Notes: generated by a model from the sequence alone, not told the origin. A stretch of DNA of 64,000 nt from Carnegiea gigantea (GCA_029747015.1 JAKOGI010000438.1:372501-436500), one strand, 5' to 3'. Shown: positions 1 to 12,573, counted from the first letter of the stretch. Numbers and translations: made by a program.

Positions 1-1154
1 GGATTTTTGATTTTTTTAGACAAGGAAAAATAGAGTAAAAAGAATTTATAACATACCAATCAACTTAACTAAGCAACTAATCTAAACCAAAAAAAATATA
101 TATATATATGAAACTCATCGCTAACAGAAATTATGAGATTAATAAGATAAATAAGCAGAATAGAAAATAACGACTTAAATTCAAACCATCATACCTGACA
201 TTCTAACGATGGCACCAAAAACTTGTACAATCCAAAACGCATGTGAAATTTTAACCACAAGCATATAGTTGTCAGCCATAGTACTTAAGGGTTGCAAGGT
301 AAAATATGGGTCATCACAACTAAAAATAACCCATATTAAGTACATTGTAAGTAGTAAATAAGCAAAATAGAATCATTTAGCTAATAGAATTGAACCTAGT
401 CTAAACATGATTAAAACTATAAACTGAGTATCAATATAGATTGTCTCAACTGCTAAGAAAACGATAAAATTATACTTAATCAAGAGACAAGAGGAAGAGA
501 AGAGATCACCACAACCACTTAAAGCCAATGAAGAATTTTGAATTTCAATGGGTGTCAACCACGAATATTCAGCATCGACCACGAACCAAAGAGACTAGCA
601 AAAATTGAGACTCTAAGTGAAAGAATTCTTGGAGCGACAAAATTTTAATAAAATTGAATCTACAAAACTTGAATTAAAACTAGAACTAGAAAACTTGAAT
701 TGAAACTAAAACTAGAAAAATTTTATATAACTCAAATCGAACGAATTCCAAAAATTACATGAACCTCTAAGACTACTAATAAACTAATGCTAGAATTAAG
801 AAGGAAATGAATTGTTTTATTAATTATGGCATCCAAGACCTGCTTTTATAGTGGTGATAGCCTTCCTTAGTGGTGATAGCCTTCCTTAACTTTTCAAATT
901 TTAATTGGAGTAGGTTTCTTGTTCTCCACTCATGCTCAATATTAGGAAAGTCACCATAATAAGGAAATTGCTTGGAATCCACTGGATTTCCAATTTTCAC
1001 TTGATCAAACATTCCAAAATCTAATTAAATAAGTCTTTCATGCCAAGCTAATGACCGCAATATTTTATCAAATCATTATTTCTTGCACAAAGACACAAAA
1101 ATTAAGTAAAACCCAAAAATAACCTTGATTACGATTGAAAATCAAGTGATTAGA
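1..1154. other. AT-rich sequence with no recognised gene
   Basis: No coding domain is recognisable here on either strand. The only local structure is a 19-bp tandem duplication (unit starting tagtggtgatagcc) at about 849-886. The stretch may be flank of the gypsy remnant that follows, but no LTR or reverse-transcriptase motif is visible. Confidence 0.4.
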
Positions 1155-3105
1155 AGTACTTAAATGAACACTTTTGCCTAAACACAGGCGCGAGGAGACC
1201 TTCCAAGAGTTAAAGAAGTGACTCACCATAGCTCCTATTATGGGCATACTAGATTGAAATGAAGGTTTCCAACGTATAGTGACGCATCGTAAGTATACTA
1301 GGATATGTGTTCATGCAAAATGAAGAAATTGCTTATGCCTCTGGGCAGCTAAAATAGCAAGAGCAAAACTGTCTTACTTATGACTTGAAGTTGGTAGCAG
1401 TTACCTTTGCCTTTAAGATTTGACATCATTATCTGTATGGGAACAATGTATAAGATTTTTACAAAACACTAGAGCCTCAAGTATATCTTTACATAGAAGG
1501 ATATCAACCTTAGGGGGTGACGATGGCTAGAATTCTTAAAGGATTATGAGGTGGATATTCAACACCATCTAGGAAAAGCTAGCATAGTAGCTGGTGCACT
1601 CAGCATTAAACCTTATCCCACATTAAATGTCATATTCTCGTTCCCCATGAACTATGTGAAGAAATGAGGAGACTAGAGTTGGAAGTTATAGTTAAGGGAT
1701 AACAAGTTCAGCTGAATGCCCTAGAGGTCGGATCCATACCAATGGAAGAGATATAGAAGGCATAAAAATTAGATCCTAATTGGATAAATCAAGACAGATA
1801 TAGCCAATGGCAAAGGCCCTGGATCTGTGATTCAAGGTGATGCGTTGTTAAGATTTCAAGTGAGACTTTGCATACTTTATAGATGTGAATTGAAAAACTT
1901 AATTCTCAACAACGTCTATAACACTCCGCATTCTGCACATAAAACTAGTAGTAATTGTACAAAGATCTAAGAACATCCTTTTGGTAGAGGAATATAAAGT
2001 TAAAAATACCTGACTTTGTCCGCTGCTGCTTAATGTGCCAAAGGGTAAAAATACAAATCGAAAGACACATCGGTTACTTCAACTCTTGATGTTCCCGAAT
2101 GGAAATGGGAATTGATAACCATGGATTTGTTAATAGGACTACCTACTACCCTACAAATAAGAAAACTATTTGGGTTATTTTTTGGATCATCTAACTAAAA
2201 TTGCTCATTTTATTCCCATTTAATTTGTAATACCTAGACTCTGACCTAGCTGGCTTAAGCATACATCAATGGGGTAATTCAATTACATAGGATTCCTACT
2301 ATCATTGTCTCATAGCGAGTTACCAGAGTTCAAGCATGATTTTAGAAGAAATTGTAAGAAGCGTTTGAGACTCGTAAACTTTAGCTCGACCGTTTCGTCC
2401 TGCTACTAATGGGAAAATAGAGAAGAATACATAGACTCTTAAAGACATGTAATGAGCCTGCACATTAGATTTTAATGGGTCATGGGATGAGCCGCTATCA
2501 CAATGGAATTCTCATACAATAATAGCTACTAGGTCAGCATAGGCATCGCACCCTATGAAGCTTTATATAGGGAGGAGGTGCCAAAATACCCTGTACTAGA
2601 ATAATATTGACAATGTTTGAGTTATGGAAATAGACTCCAATGAAGGCTGCAAAGAGCCTACACAAGGTGTATGCAGATAAACGAAGATGTTCATTCGAAT
2701 TCATGGTGAGTGATCAAGTGTTTCTAAAACCATCCCTACTAAGGGCATATCTCATTTTTGGTATGGAGACAAACTAGCCCCGAGGTATAATGGACCTTAC
2801 CCAATTGTGGGAGAGGTTCAGGGTAGTTGCGTACCAACTAGGACTACCATCAAACCTGTCTCAAATCCATGATGTATCCCACGTATCTCAGTTATGTAAA
2901 TAAATTCCTAACTCATCGCCTGTGATACAGGTAGATCTACTACTGTTATGTGAGAACCTTACCTATAAAGAGCAACCAATCCAGATTTAGAATTGTAGAG
3001 AAAAGATTTTACGATGAAAAGTGGTACCATTAGTCAAAGTACTTTGAGCAAATCATACTATGGTAGAAGCAATGCAAGAACCTAAAGTTGACATATGGGA
3101 TAATA
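1155..3105 (+). pseudogene. Decayed Ty3/gypsy pol remnant (RNase H and integrase)
   Basis: Conceptual translation, with many stops and frame changes, follows the usual order of plant Ty3/gypsy pol. A short CEE-FQELKK-like piece at about 1190-1220 is followed by RNase H (1300-1450: a MQN-IAYASGQLK-like segment, then DLKLVAVTFAFKI-HHYLYG). A PEWKWELITMDLLIGLP-like integrase segment lies at about 2090-2150. A C-terminal piece at about 2810-3090 resembles VAYQLGLP, HDVSHVSQL and the ENLTYKEQPIQI tail. Gag, protease and the reverse-transcriptase palm are absent upstream, so the copy is 5'-truncated as well as mutated. No LTR was found on either side. In the family these domains process template RNA and integrate the cDNA; this copy cannot encode either activity. 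Identification rests on motif order rather than an intact frame. Confidence 0.8.
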
Positions 3106-3206
3106 ATGATAACAATAACAATAATGACAACAATGATGATGATGATGATGATGATGACAATTGCGATAATATTATAATAATTATTATTATATTGTTGTTG
3201 TTATTG
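3098..3206. repeat. Trinucleotide microsatellite (AAT/ATG/TTG types)
   Basis: A compound run of gat, aat, aac, ttat and ttg units follows the end of the gypsy remnant. It is imperfect and probably hypervariable. Confidence 0.85.
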
Positions 3207-3479
3207 TTACTTTAGCAACTTTTGAAAATAGTAGGAGTGTCCTTTAATGTCATTTTACATTAATCAGTTAATTTAATAGCTAAATTTACCAAACACATTC
3301 TTCGATTGCTTATTTAAATTGATTTATGCTAATAGCTTAAATTACATCCATCTGCTATTGAAATAGCTATAAGCTACCCAAATAACTATTTGCTACTTAA
3401 ACTGCTAATTTTGCTGATCATGGCCATTGTCTCATATAATTAAGCCTATTCATTATTAGAGTAAAAATATCCTTATGAA

Positions 3480-3788
3480 CAACTCTTTAGGCACATGTAA
3501 GAATTTCTAATATATCTGATAGCATTTTCATCTTTGTCCATACCAACAGACTTCAAATTTGAGCCTAATCATGGTACTCAACTATTCATCAATAATATTT
3601 TCAGATAAGCAAATATAGTGATAGATTTACTTTTCAAATTTGGATACCCCATTACAACATCATTCTTCTCAAATATATATTTTTCTTCATCTCTTAGAAC
3701 TATTTTAGCAGATGATGTAGTTGGGCTTACTCTTATAATGAGAAGCACCTAACATTTTTTATAGTTTATTGTACCTTTGCTAAAAAAA
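3480..3788 (+). mobile_element. 5'-truncated LINE 3' end on the plus strand
   Basis: Read on the plus strand, this stretch resembles the last part of the neighbouring minus-strand LINE (reverse complement of about 3836-4110). The best match is the block ending in attttagcagatgatgtag (about 3709-3722), followed by a homologous short 3' UTR and an A tract at 3782-3788. Upstream blocks such as a ttttcagataagcaaa-like RNase H segment (about 3598-3613) also align, with more divergence. It is therefore a dead, 5'-truncated older relative in opposite orientation. Its 5' limit is approximate. Confidence 0.7.
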
Positions 3789-3811
3789 GGGATACCCACC
3801 TATTCCGAAGC

Positions 3812-3826
3812 ACTTTGAATATACTT
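3812..3826. repeat. LINE target-site duplication, left copy
   Basis: The 15-mer actttgaatatactt is repeated exactly at 10129-10143. It abuts the poly(T) run that is the poly(A) tail of the minus-strand LINE. The last two T bases could belong to either. Confidence 0.9.
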
Positions 3827-3862
3827 TTTTTTTTAACAAGGGTAAATAAAACTATAAGAATG

Positions 3863-6800
3863 TTAAGCGCCTCTTCTTACAAGAGTACGCCCAACTACAT
3901 CATCTGCTAAAATAACCCTAAGAGAAGGAGAAAAACAAATATCCGAATAGAATGGCACTGTAATTGAGTGTCCAAATTTTGAAAGCCAATCTGCTGCCAT
4001 GTTTGCTTCCCTGAAAATGTGGGTAAAGAGCAAATGGATACCTTGATTCTGCCATATACAAATATCTTCGATAATATTAGAAATTTGCCAAGGAACTAGA
4101 ATCTTTCCTTTTAGTGCTTGAATCACTATCATATTATCACCTTCAATGACTATGTTGTTGAACCTAGTCTGAATCGCTAATCATAGTCCGTTATGCAATG
4201 CTCTCGCTTCTGCAACTAAAATAGATGTATCACTGTAATAGGTCGCTCCTGCCTTAATGAGTTTGCCCATCCAGTCTCAGACGATGAACTCTCCTGCTAC
4301 TGATGAGTTAATGAGAGATCCATCAAAATTGAGTTTGACGAGTGTAGAGGATGCCACCTCACAAGATGATTTGAGGTGGTGCGGGGAGAAGAAGACCCCC
4401 TAAAGAAATTCTCAACCGACATACAAGTTCGGATTCTCCATTCTGCAGTCGCTTTTTTTGCACGGATCAGGCATACAACAGGATTGAAAATTTCCTTATT
4501 AAAGGCCGATGCATTCCTAGATTTTCAAATACTCCATAAGACAAAAGAGAATTTTTCTTTCAATTGTGGGCTGTGGGAGGAACATATCATGTTTAGATAT
4601 TGCGAAAAATCATGGCATCCTAGGGGGGAAGGGTTAGAAGGAAGCCAACGATGCTTTGTTGCTAGATCCCAAACCTTTTTAACCATTTGACAATCTTTAA
4701 AGAGATGTTCTATAGACTCAATATCACCTAGATATAGGGGGCAAGAGGGGTTGATATTAAGTCCTCTTTTCAGAAGAGTACCTCTTACAGGCAAAGCTTT
4801 ATGACAAAGCTACCAAAGAAAGATTTTGATTTTTGGCAAGGTGTCAATGTTCCAAATCTACTTAAATGACCATGATGATAACTTATGTGGTTGGATGCCA
4901 TGGGCTACCCATGTAGCTGACTTTGTTGTAAAGTTACCTGAACTATTCAACCCCCAACAAAAAGAGTCACTAGTTTCATAGATGGGTAACGCGATACCCT
5001 GAATCTTTTGTACGACAGGGTGATTATTGAGGAATTGTCTTAGTTTGAGAATATCCCATTCTAAATTTTGTTGAATAAACTCACAAACTTTGGCCTCCGG
5101 GTGGGTAACACTGTCTTCTGCCACACCCAAGATTTCTACTGAATTCTTGTTTTCAACCCAAGTATCAAACCAAAATGAGATCTCATCTCCTCTACCTATT
5201 TTCCAAACAATGCCCTTTTGGAGAAGACCTCTGCATTTCAATAAGCTTTTCCAAACTGGCGAATCTGTATTTTTCTGTTTACAATAGAAAAGATTTGTGG
5301 TATGTAGATAATTGGCCCTTATAGATTGAACCCAAAGACTAGGAACATTAGAAAGTATTTTCCAAGCCAATTTACATTGGAAAGTCTCGTTAACTGCTTC
5401 CGTTTTCTGCAGTCCCAATCCACCTCTGCTTTTAGGGATGCAAACCTTGCCACAAGCTAGAAGTGGTAGACTTTTCTCTGTGTTGGACTTTTTCCAAAAG
5501 AATTCTCCATTACATCTATCTAGATATCTACCAGTACTATTTGGTAACTGAAAGCATTGCATTGTATGTGCTGGGAGTGATTCTAAATGTGATTGAATTA
5601 GAATCATCCTCCCTACTTTAGATAAACAATTTGCTTTCCAACCTTCTAGTTTTATGGTTGCTTTATTAATAATTTCTAAAAAGTTGAGGAAGAAGGCCGA
5701 ACATGGAAAATAGGGCACCCAGTCTCCCCAGATATTTACCTAAGGATTGCCTATGTGGAATATTGAATATTGCCGTCACTAGTTGGTTTTGTGTATCCAT
5801 CGAATTATGCGAGAAAGTCAGTGCAAATTTGTGGTAATTCACCAACTGTCCTGAAGTTAAACAGAAGAGGTTAAGAATGCTTTTGAGTTTATTACAACTT
5901 GCTAGATTAGCTTTGCAAAACAGTAGGCAATCATCAGCAAAAATCAGGCATGGAATTTTGACAGATGTTGGGCAAATCTTAACTCCTATTCCAAACCTGG
6001 AGAACTAGCTTCTTTTAGAAGCATATTGTTGAAAGCTTCCATACATAGAAGGAATAAATAGAGCGAGAGAGGATCCCCTTGTTTAATCCCTCTCGACGGT
6101 TTGAAAAGGCCATTAGGTTCATCATTAACAATGATTGAGTATGAAACTGAAGAGATGCATTGCTTAATCCATGAGTTCCAAGTGGGGTCAAAACCTAGTT
6201 CTTGAAGGCATTTTAATATAAAATCCCATCCAATTCTATCATATGCTTTTTCCATGTCTAATGTAATAGCTGTCCAAGCAGTCTTAGTTTTAAAGTTCTT
6301 AAATTTGTGCATAATTTCATGCGTTAACAAAATATTATCATGAATAGATCTACCGGGTACAAAGGCACTTTGGAAAGGTGAAATTAGATGATCGAGGAGG
6401 GGTCGCAACCTGTTAACAAGGATTTTCGATATAACTTTATAAATCGTAGAACATAGACTAATGGGTCTATAATGACTAGTGAGTGTAAGGTTATTTATTT
6501 TTGGAATAGGAGCAATAAAGGTATGATTAATCTCTTTAAGGAGTTTGCCATTAATAAAGAATTCAAAAATGCAGTTAAAGAGATCTTTCTTGATGATTTG
6601 CCAGTACTTCTTAAAAAAAGGGGCACCAAAACCATCCGATTCCGGTGTCTTATTGGAATCAATATTAAATAAAGCATTTTTATCTCTTCTAAATTTGGAA
6701 GTCTAATAAGCTCATTATTGTCGAGGTCTGAAATTAGTTTCGACAACCCTAAGTTCGGCAATACTCTAGCATTGTTATGCGTGGATTTGAATCTTTGTGT

Positions 6801-8012
6801 ATAATCTAAAATGAATTTGTCAACAATCATTTTGTGGTCATCAATCCAAATGCCACAGTTATCCCGTAATTTCATGACTAATTTCCTCTTCCTTCTAGAA
6901 TTGGTCGTATTTTGAAAGTACTTGGAATTTCTATCACCATTTATTAACCATTCTTTCTGGGCTAACTTCCCCCAATATTTCTAGTTAAATAGCATCATTT
7001 TTTCTCGTTGTTTCAACAATCATTGCATCCAGGAGTTGAATCGATGACTCATAGGATTAGCTATTAGTCTTTCCTCCACATATTCTATTTTAAGAGCACT
7101 CTTGGCGAGCTTATCATTGATGTTCCTAAAGTTTCTTTTTGATCAATCTTTAACATTATGCTTAACTCTTTTCAATTTTTGCATGATTTTATACATATTG
7201 GTTTCATGGTTGTTACATTGCCAATTTCGAGAGACAATAGTATCAACATCTTGATACTTCGTCCAGAAATTTTGGAATCAAAACGGAAATGACTTAGCCA
7301 TTTGTAAATGAGCTTGAGTCGACATGATAATAGGACAGTGATCAGAGCAAGAGAAATTACCATGTGTTTCATAAGTATCGGGGTACAAGGTACTCCAATC
7401 TTTTCGAATCATGGTTCTATCCAATCTTTCATAAATAAGGTGAGTGTGAATCTTTTTTTTCCAAGTAAATAAGCGACCCGAAACTTGAACACATTCAGCA
7501 TTAATGACTGATAAAAAGTAATTTAAACGATGGAACCTGGTAGTAGCAGGAGGCTGTCCTCCCAATTTTTCATTAGGACATAATATTTCATTGAAATCTC
7601 CCATAAGGCACCAAGGTAAATCAATAACATTATTTAGCTCAACTAAATGATTCCAAAAGTCTCTTTTATCTCTTGGTTGTGCCGGGGCATAAATTTCTGA
7701 TATGACAGAATTTTGCACCTTGTTTGGGTCATGAACTAACATATGGATAGCTCAAGTTTCTTTAAATAAAACTGATGCATGAATATTGTCATTGTTTCAA
7801 AGAACCGCTATACCTCTGGAGTGATTAATTGGTGATATAAAATCAAAATGTTCAAATCCCATTAGGGGGAGAATCCTTTGGATATGTGTTTCATTAACCA
7901 TAGTTTCTAGCAAAAAGAACATATCGAGCTTATGAGTTCTTGTCAAGAACTTAACTTCTTGTAAAACCTGCATTTTTTTAACACCTTGAACATTCCAACA
8001 TACCACTTTCAT
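3863..8012 (-). pseudogene. LINE ORF2: endonuclease, reverse transcriptase, RNase H (broken)
   Basis: The reading begins at ATG 8012 with an MKVVCWNVQG start, as in APE-type endonucleases. The endonuclease continues to about 7278 and keeps GDFNEI (about 7600) and SDHCPI (about 7340). The first two open stretches share one frame, interrupted by TGA codons at 7797-7799 and about 7752. A linker (6875-6700) leads to the reverse transcriptase. It shows SPFQSAFVPGRSI, LDMEKAYDRI and RGIKQGDPLS between 6408 and 5986, and the catalytic FADD at about 5930-5942 in another frame. A thumb/connection stretch covers 5718-4858, a zf-RVT-like part 4794-4525, and RNase H with REANMAADWLSK ends at stop 3863-3865. 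Several frameshifts and stops make it inactive. The function (target-primed reverse transcription) is known for the family. Confidence 0.93.
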
Positions 8013-10128
8013 GAAAAACTAATGTTGAAATAGCCCCCGCAAGTGGGCACCTGAACTTATGTGACGTCATTGCTGACAAACTTATTACAGTAAACACGCA
8101 TAAAGCATTCTGGGATCGTATTCGGTTGTGCTTAAGCCTTAGGAGGCTGGGCCATGAGAAAGTCCAAAAAGGACTTTCCATATTCCCCCAAATCCAGGGG
8201 CTAAATTACAAACATATATAGAAGGAGTGAAAAATATAAAGGCGGTTGTGCAATCTTGACCATAAATCAACGTTACTTGAACCTAAGCCAAACAGCCAAC
8301 ATTGACTATAGGCATTACAAACATGATAAGATTTGTTGGCAGCTTTATTAAATACAATACTAACATCGAAAAAGAAGATACACATCGTCCTCTCTTTCAC
8401 TAGGCAAGGGAATAATAATACATTTGCAAACTGAGCCCACAAATTAACTAAGATGCCATGGCTCATTAATAAGCCTAGTAGGAAGACAAGGAACTTCAAA
8501 CCAACCTTAGACAAAGGGCCACTAAGACCATAATGAGGCACCATGTAGTGAAGAATATATCACACTTACACAACTTTCTAATAAATACTAAATACATTAA
8601 TGTGATTCTATGCAGTTTTCTGGGGCCCAAGGCAGTCTGGATACAGGCCTTGGAAATGCAAGAGAGATTGAACTCATCAAGCATTTTTCTCACCATTATA
8701 GATTCGATAGTATATACTGAAGCCACAATAATAGATAAAATTATAAAATGTTGTATTTCCAACTCAGTGACAAGATACCTGACCATGCTATAGAATAGTT
8801 TGGCCTGATTCAGGTACCCATTCAACAATAACAAAGGAATCAAGGCCTGGCTCCAAATGGAATAAAAGTGGCACATCCATGAAGTCATCAACCTCCCAAA
8901 TCGCAGGGGCAAATTCTTTTAAACAAGTTGCCTAACATCGTCCAGCAAGAAAAGAACTAAGATTCCGTTAGAGAAGTATAAATTTAGAACAAGACCAAGC
9001 TTAAAGGATGAGCAAGGAAGATATACTGGGTTAGCCAACCAAAGCCATGGTGCCACTACTTCCTGAACTTGCTAGGAGAAACAGCCCGGACCGTAATCGA
9101 TCAAAGCAAAAACCAGTGGAATAGTTCTAAAGAACAGGCATTCTACATGGAGCATATTAGGTGCGAACCGAATCATAACCAAAACAGAGCAGAAAGACAA
9201 CATGTGTTCCCTAAATTCCTTAAAGAAGCCAGCCTAAAGTGAGAACGTAACCCGGCTCAAAGTGTTACCATAGGCCATACATCTCAAAATCATCATCAAC
9301 AGCAAAGCCCCAAATTGTTCAATATCCCACATACATACAAAAAAGACCCAGATCGAAAGTAAACAATCACAAAAAATTGACGAAATTAAATGAAATTGAA
9401 AACCAGAAACCCGAGTATCAATCCGGACTCTTAAGCCACAAATAGTACATAGATTGAGGTTAAACAAAAAACAATTCGTTTCAGACCCCTTAAACAGAAT
9501 TAATTTTCCCAAAGGGAGATCAAGTCTATGGTTTAGAACAAGTAATAAATTTGCATAATTGTGAAGATTGAGGAAAGGAAATACCTGGAGTGTGCTTGAG
9601 GGAAGAAAATCGTACATATACCCCTCACATCGGTGGAGCGTCGTGGTGGTATGTTGTAGATGGTTAGGCCTAGCGACAATGGAGGCAGAGGAAGCCCCGA
9701 GTTCGAAGTCGATGTTGAAGATTACAGATCGTGATTGATGCATAATCGACCAAAACCATGAGTATCTGACACGAAGAGGTTTGAAATTACCGTATTTAAG
9801 CATTTGCACGCCTAAGGCTCCATGAAAACAAACATTTTCTGGCACTGAACCCAAAATTAAAGCCTGGACAAGCACTAAGCCGGTGTCTGTGACCTTCAGG
9901 AAATGAGGAATTTGGCCATGGGAACAAGGGAAGAAGGGAGGGCAGAGGGGGCATGGGTCTGGAGGCTTGGGCTCTAAAGGGGCCATTATAGTCTGGCTAG
10001 CAGATGAAGAAGATGAAGAAGATGAAGGCAGATTGTGAAGACTAAGGGGAGGGATGGTGAGGCAGACCCATTTCACTCTCTCTCTCTAGAGTTTTCTATC
10101 TCTCTCACTAGAGACGGTCTCACACTCT
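8013..10128 (-). other. LINE 5' leader without recognisable ORF1
   Basis: The 2.1 kb between the element's 5' end and ORF2 should hold the ORF1 nucleic-acid-binding protein in a plant L1. I see no CCHC knuckle or DUF4283-like pattern. A 280-codon open frame (10076 to 9234) begins serine-rich (gaagat microsatellite at about 10003-10026) and has a PPDPCPLCPP stretch, but its second half looks like T-rich non-coding sequence. At about 9591 the minus strand reads CTCCAG followed by gtatttcc, a good splice-donor match, so part of the leader may be an intron. A captured host 5' region is another possibility. Confidence 0.5.
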
Positions 10129-10143
10129 ACTTTGAATATACTT
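10129..10143. repeat. LINE target-site duplication, right copy
   Basis: Exact 15-bp match to 3812-3826, at the 5' end of the minus-strand LINE. Confidence 0.9.
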
Positions 10144-11963
10144 GGTAACCCCTAGTCATCACACATTTTCTTTTTTTTAATCATTAATTGGTTAGAACCC
10201 AAGAAAGTAAAGGTGCCGAAGGAAAAATACACAATAACTACTATAATCATACCTAATTTCACAACTGCGACAAATTAAAAGAAAGCCCAAAGTTTGTTGT
10301 CTCTAAAATTGGTTGTCTTGAACTACATTTATGCCTAATGAAAATTATCAAGGTTTTCCAAATTAAGTTTAGTTCTTTGTTGTTCTGATTACCTCTGGCT
10401 TGTGTCTTCCTTAGCAAAACACGGTAGTAACACCCCCTAGGTACCGCTGCCTGGTAACTCTAGGGTTAATTCACTAAAAATAAATAACTTTGAAAATCCG
10501 GGGTGTTACATCTTTTATCAGAAAAGTTAAGGAAATACTCCCAAAACATTTCCAATTAAGCCACCAAATGCAAAGCAAAAGTATCAACGGTAGCTTGATT
10601 AAAGGCAAAGGCAACCCTTAAGATCTACCCCTTCTAATCTCTGGAAGAAACGAAAAAAAACAATCATGCTTACGTCTTCTTTTCAATTTCTATCATTAAG
10701 GTCCTTGCTATCCTCCTTATTGTAAGAGTTCTACACCGAGTTTCTTGCCTAACTCCAAGCTTCTTGAGCGATCATTGTGGGCATAGGAGATTCTTGTTTG
10801 GCTTTCTTAATTATGCTTACCTGGCTCCGTGCTGCTCTTAAACAAGTGTTTTTTTTAAGAGTAGCACTTGTTAAGTGTTTTTTTTTTTTTCCTTCCCTTG
10901 TTGCATGCTTTCTTCTTAGATCCAATTCTCACAATGCTACTTTTGCCCACGTAACTTTCCCTTTTCCATCTTGCATGAAGTTTACACATTTTCCAAAAGG
11001 TTTACCTCGATTCTACTACTTGACACAACCTCCTTGGAGTCTTGAGAATCGACCACCCCCATTAGTATTAGTTGCCTTGTTGGCTTTCCCTACCAATGCG
11101 TCAGAGGTTTTCTTACTCCTTAAGATTGCCTCATTATTGTTGTTATCATCCTGGGCGGCGGTTTGCACATTCCAGAGAATTTGCATCATTCTTGCCTTGG
11201 CCATGTTGTAAGTTAGGCAGTGGAGTTTCTTTAACTACTTCCAAGCAACAACCTCAAATAGAACCACAACCTCAAATACAACCATTGCGAACATTGTTGA
11301 TGAACCCATTCTTCCAAGAGCCAAGGCTCTTTGACTGCATACCTTCTTCTGTAGGAGGTCTATTCCTAAACAATTGGATATACCCAAAGGCTTCTAACAT
11401 CTTGATTCTATGCTCATTAAGTAAAAATTCTACTTTAACTAGATCGATAAGGCAAGTGTCAACAAGAGTTTTGATAGAGGCTAATTAAGATTTATCCTTG
11501 GTGGCATAATCAAGAGTAATCAAATCACCCACTTCAAAAACTACCAATTCCATGTCCTCTTTGTTCAGCAAACATCATGTTTATTCCATAATTTATTTCC
11601 TTTGAACCAATTGTGAAGGATATGTGCCTCATTCTTTAAGATATCCTCAGGTTCTTTAGTAGATTTAAAATGCAAAATAATCCTATACAGGCCTGTATCC
11701 TGATTTTGATACACATAGGAAGTTCTACAAAAATGGATGTTTCTAGTATTGCGACATCTCTAGGTACGCTTGTGATACATACCAGACTTGCTTCACCCAC
11801 TGCAAGTTCTCTTCACACATCTCTTGTAATCGTTAGAATGAACTTGCTATGTCCTTGATTCTTCCTCACTTAATCTGACTAGAAGCCCTTTTGTTTTGTA
11901 AGTTTTTGGGTCTTTAAAATTGCTTGAATTACTTGGTGTTCGACCGCTGTTTGGGATGATTAT
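10144..11963. other. Unassigned sequence, probably old repeat debris
   Basis: Several medium open frames occur (for example plus 10777-11211 and 11072-11488), but they overlap each other, are hydrophobic or low in complexity, and show no domain I recognise. The stretch is interrupted by the solo LTR that follows and appears to continue after it. Confidence 0.35.
10427..10510. repeat. Short inverted repeat with GTAACACCCC ends
   Basis: gtaacacccc at 10427-10436 is matched by ggggtgttac ending at 10509. Such ends are common in LTRs of plant Ty3/gypsy elements, so this 84-bp piece may be an LTR scrap. No further support is visible. Confidence 0.3.
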
Positions 11964-12573
11964 TGTTGGGTTTTGTGGCCCAAAATATAAGAATCGGCAC
12001 GATGGGACCGTGCTAGATGACACGGATGTGTCAGGCCAAAGAAACGGAACGTCAAAAGAGGGCAGAAACATGGCACGGGCATATGGCACGGTCGTGCCAC
12101 CCTGGCACGGATTGACCGTGCCACGTGGCACGGTTGTGCCGCGCCCAGTTCGGGCGCGAGTTTTTCTAGTGACTAGGGTTTGCTTTGGCATACAGTCTTC
12201 TTGGCGGCTAGGGTTCTCCTCTAGGGGTAAAACCCTGGACTTCTAGATCCTATATAAAGAGATCTTGCCTAGGATCTAAAATCATCCCTGAATCCCTAAA
12301 CACATTGAGAGGCGGAGAGACTTTGAGAGAAATTACAAGAGAGGTTGTAATTCTGCTATTGGATCAAATCACTTGTTGTGATTGTGATCGTTTTGTACTC
12401 TCTCTGCTCATATAGTGGATTGATTGTGCTCGTCGCCGTCCGTGGTTTTTTCCCACATTGGGTTTCCACGTAAATCTTATGTGTCATTACTTTGTTCTTG
12501 TTATCGTTTTAAATTTCTGAATATCTGTTTCATCCTATTGCTTCTGCTATTAGTTTGCTCTAATTTCCTAACA
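11964..12573 (+). mobile_element. Ty1/copia-type solo LTR
   Basis: The 610-bp unit begins tgttgggttttgtggccca and ends ttcctaaca, giving the usual TG...CA ends with an imperfect TGTTgG/CctAACA inverted repeat. It is flanked by the 5-bp TSD attat (11959-11963 and 12574-12578). A TATA box (tatataaag, 12251-12259) is followed by a leader-like part, then the atagtggattgattgtgctc segment and the ccacgtaaatctt segment seen near the 3' end of many copia LTRs. No internal region or second LTR is present, so it is a recombination remnant. The upstream half contains a cluster of GGCACGG/CCGTGCC palindromes (12060-12145). Confidence 0.9.

Larger units (their letters stand above)
3827..10128 (-). mobile_element. 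Full-length L1-type LINE, about 6.3 kb
   Basis: The insertion is bounded by a perfect 15-bp TSD (3812-3826 and 10129-10143). It ends in an A tail (T run to 3834) and runs on the minus strand from 10128 to 3827. It contains an endonuclease, reverse transcriptase, zf-RVT-like zinc-binding region and C-terminal RNase H in the order typical of plant L1 elements. The 5' boundary starts gagtgtgagaccgtctc, followed by CT-rich leader sequence. The TSD on both sides shows that the 5' end is complete, although the coding region is broken. It lies directly beside an older LINE 3' end of the same family in the opposite orientation. Confidence 0.93.

Noticed and set aside
8206..8912. Overlapping minus-strand frames possibly representing LINE ORF1
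   Set aside because: They are Leu/Phe/Ile-rich and show no CCHC or RNA-binding pattern; the sequence looks like a non-coding leader.
11847..12246. Open frames on both strands of about 110 codons
   Set aside because: They lie inside the copia solo LTR and arise from its GC-rich palindromes.
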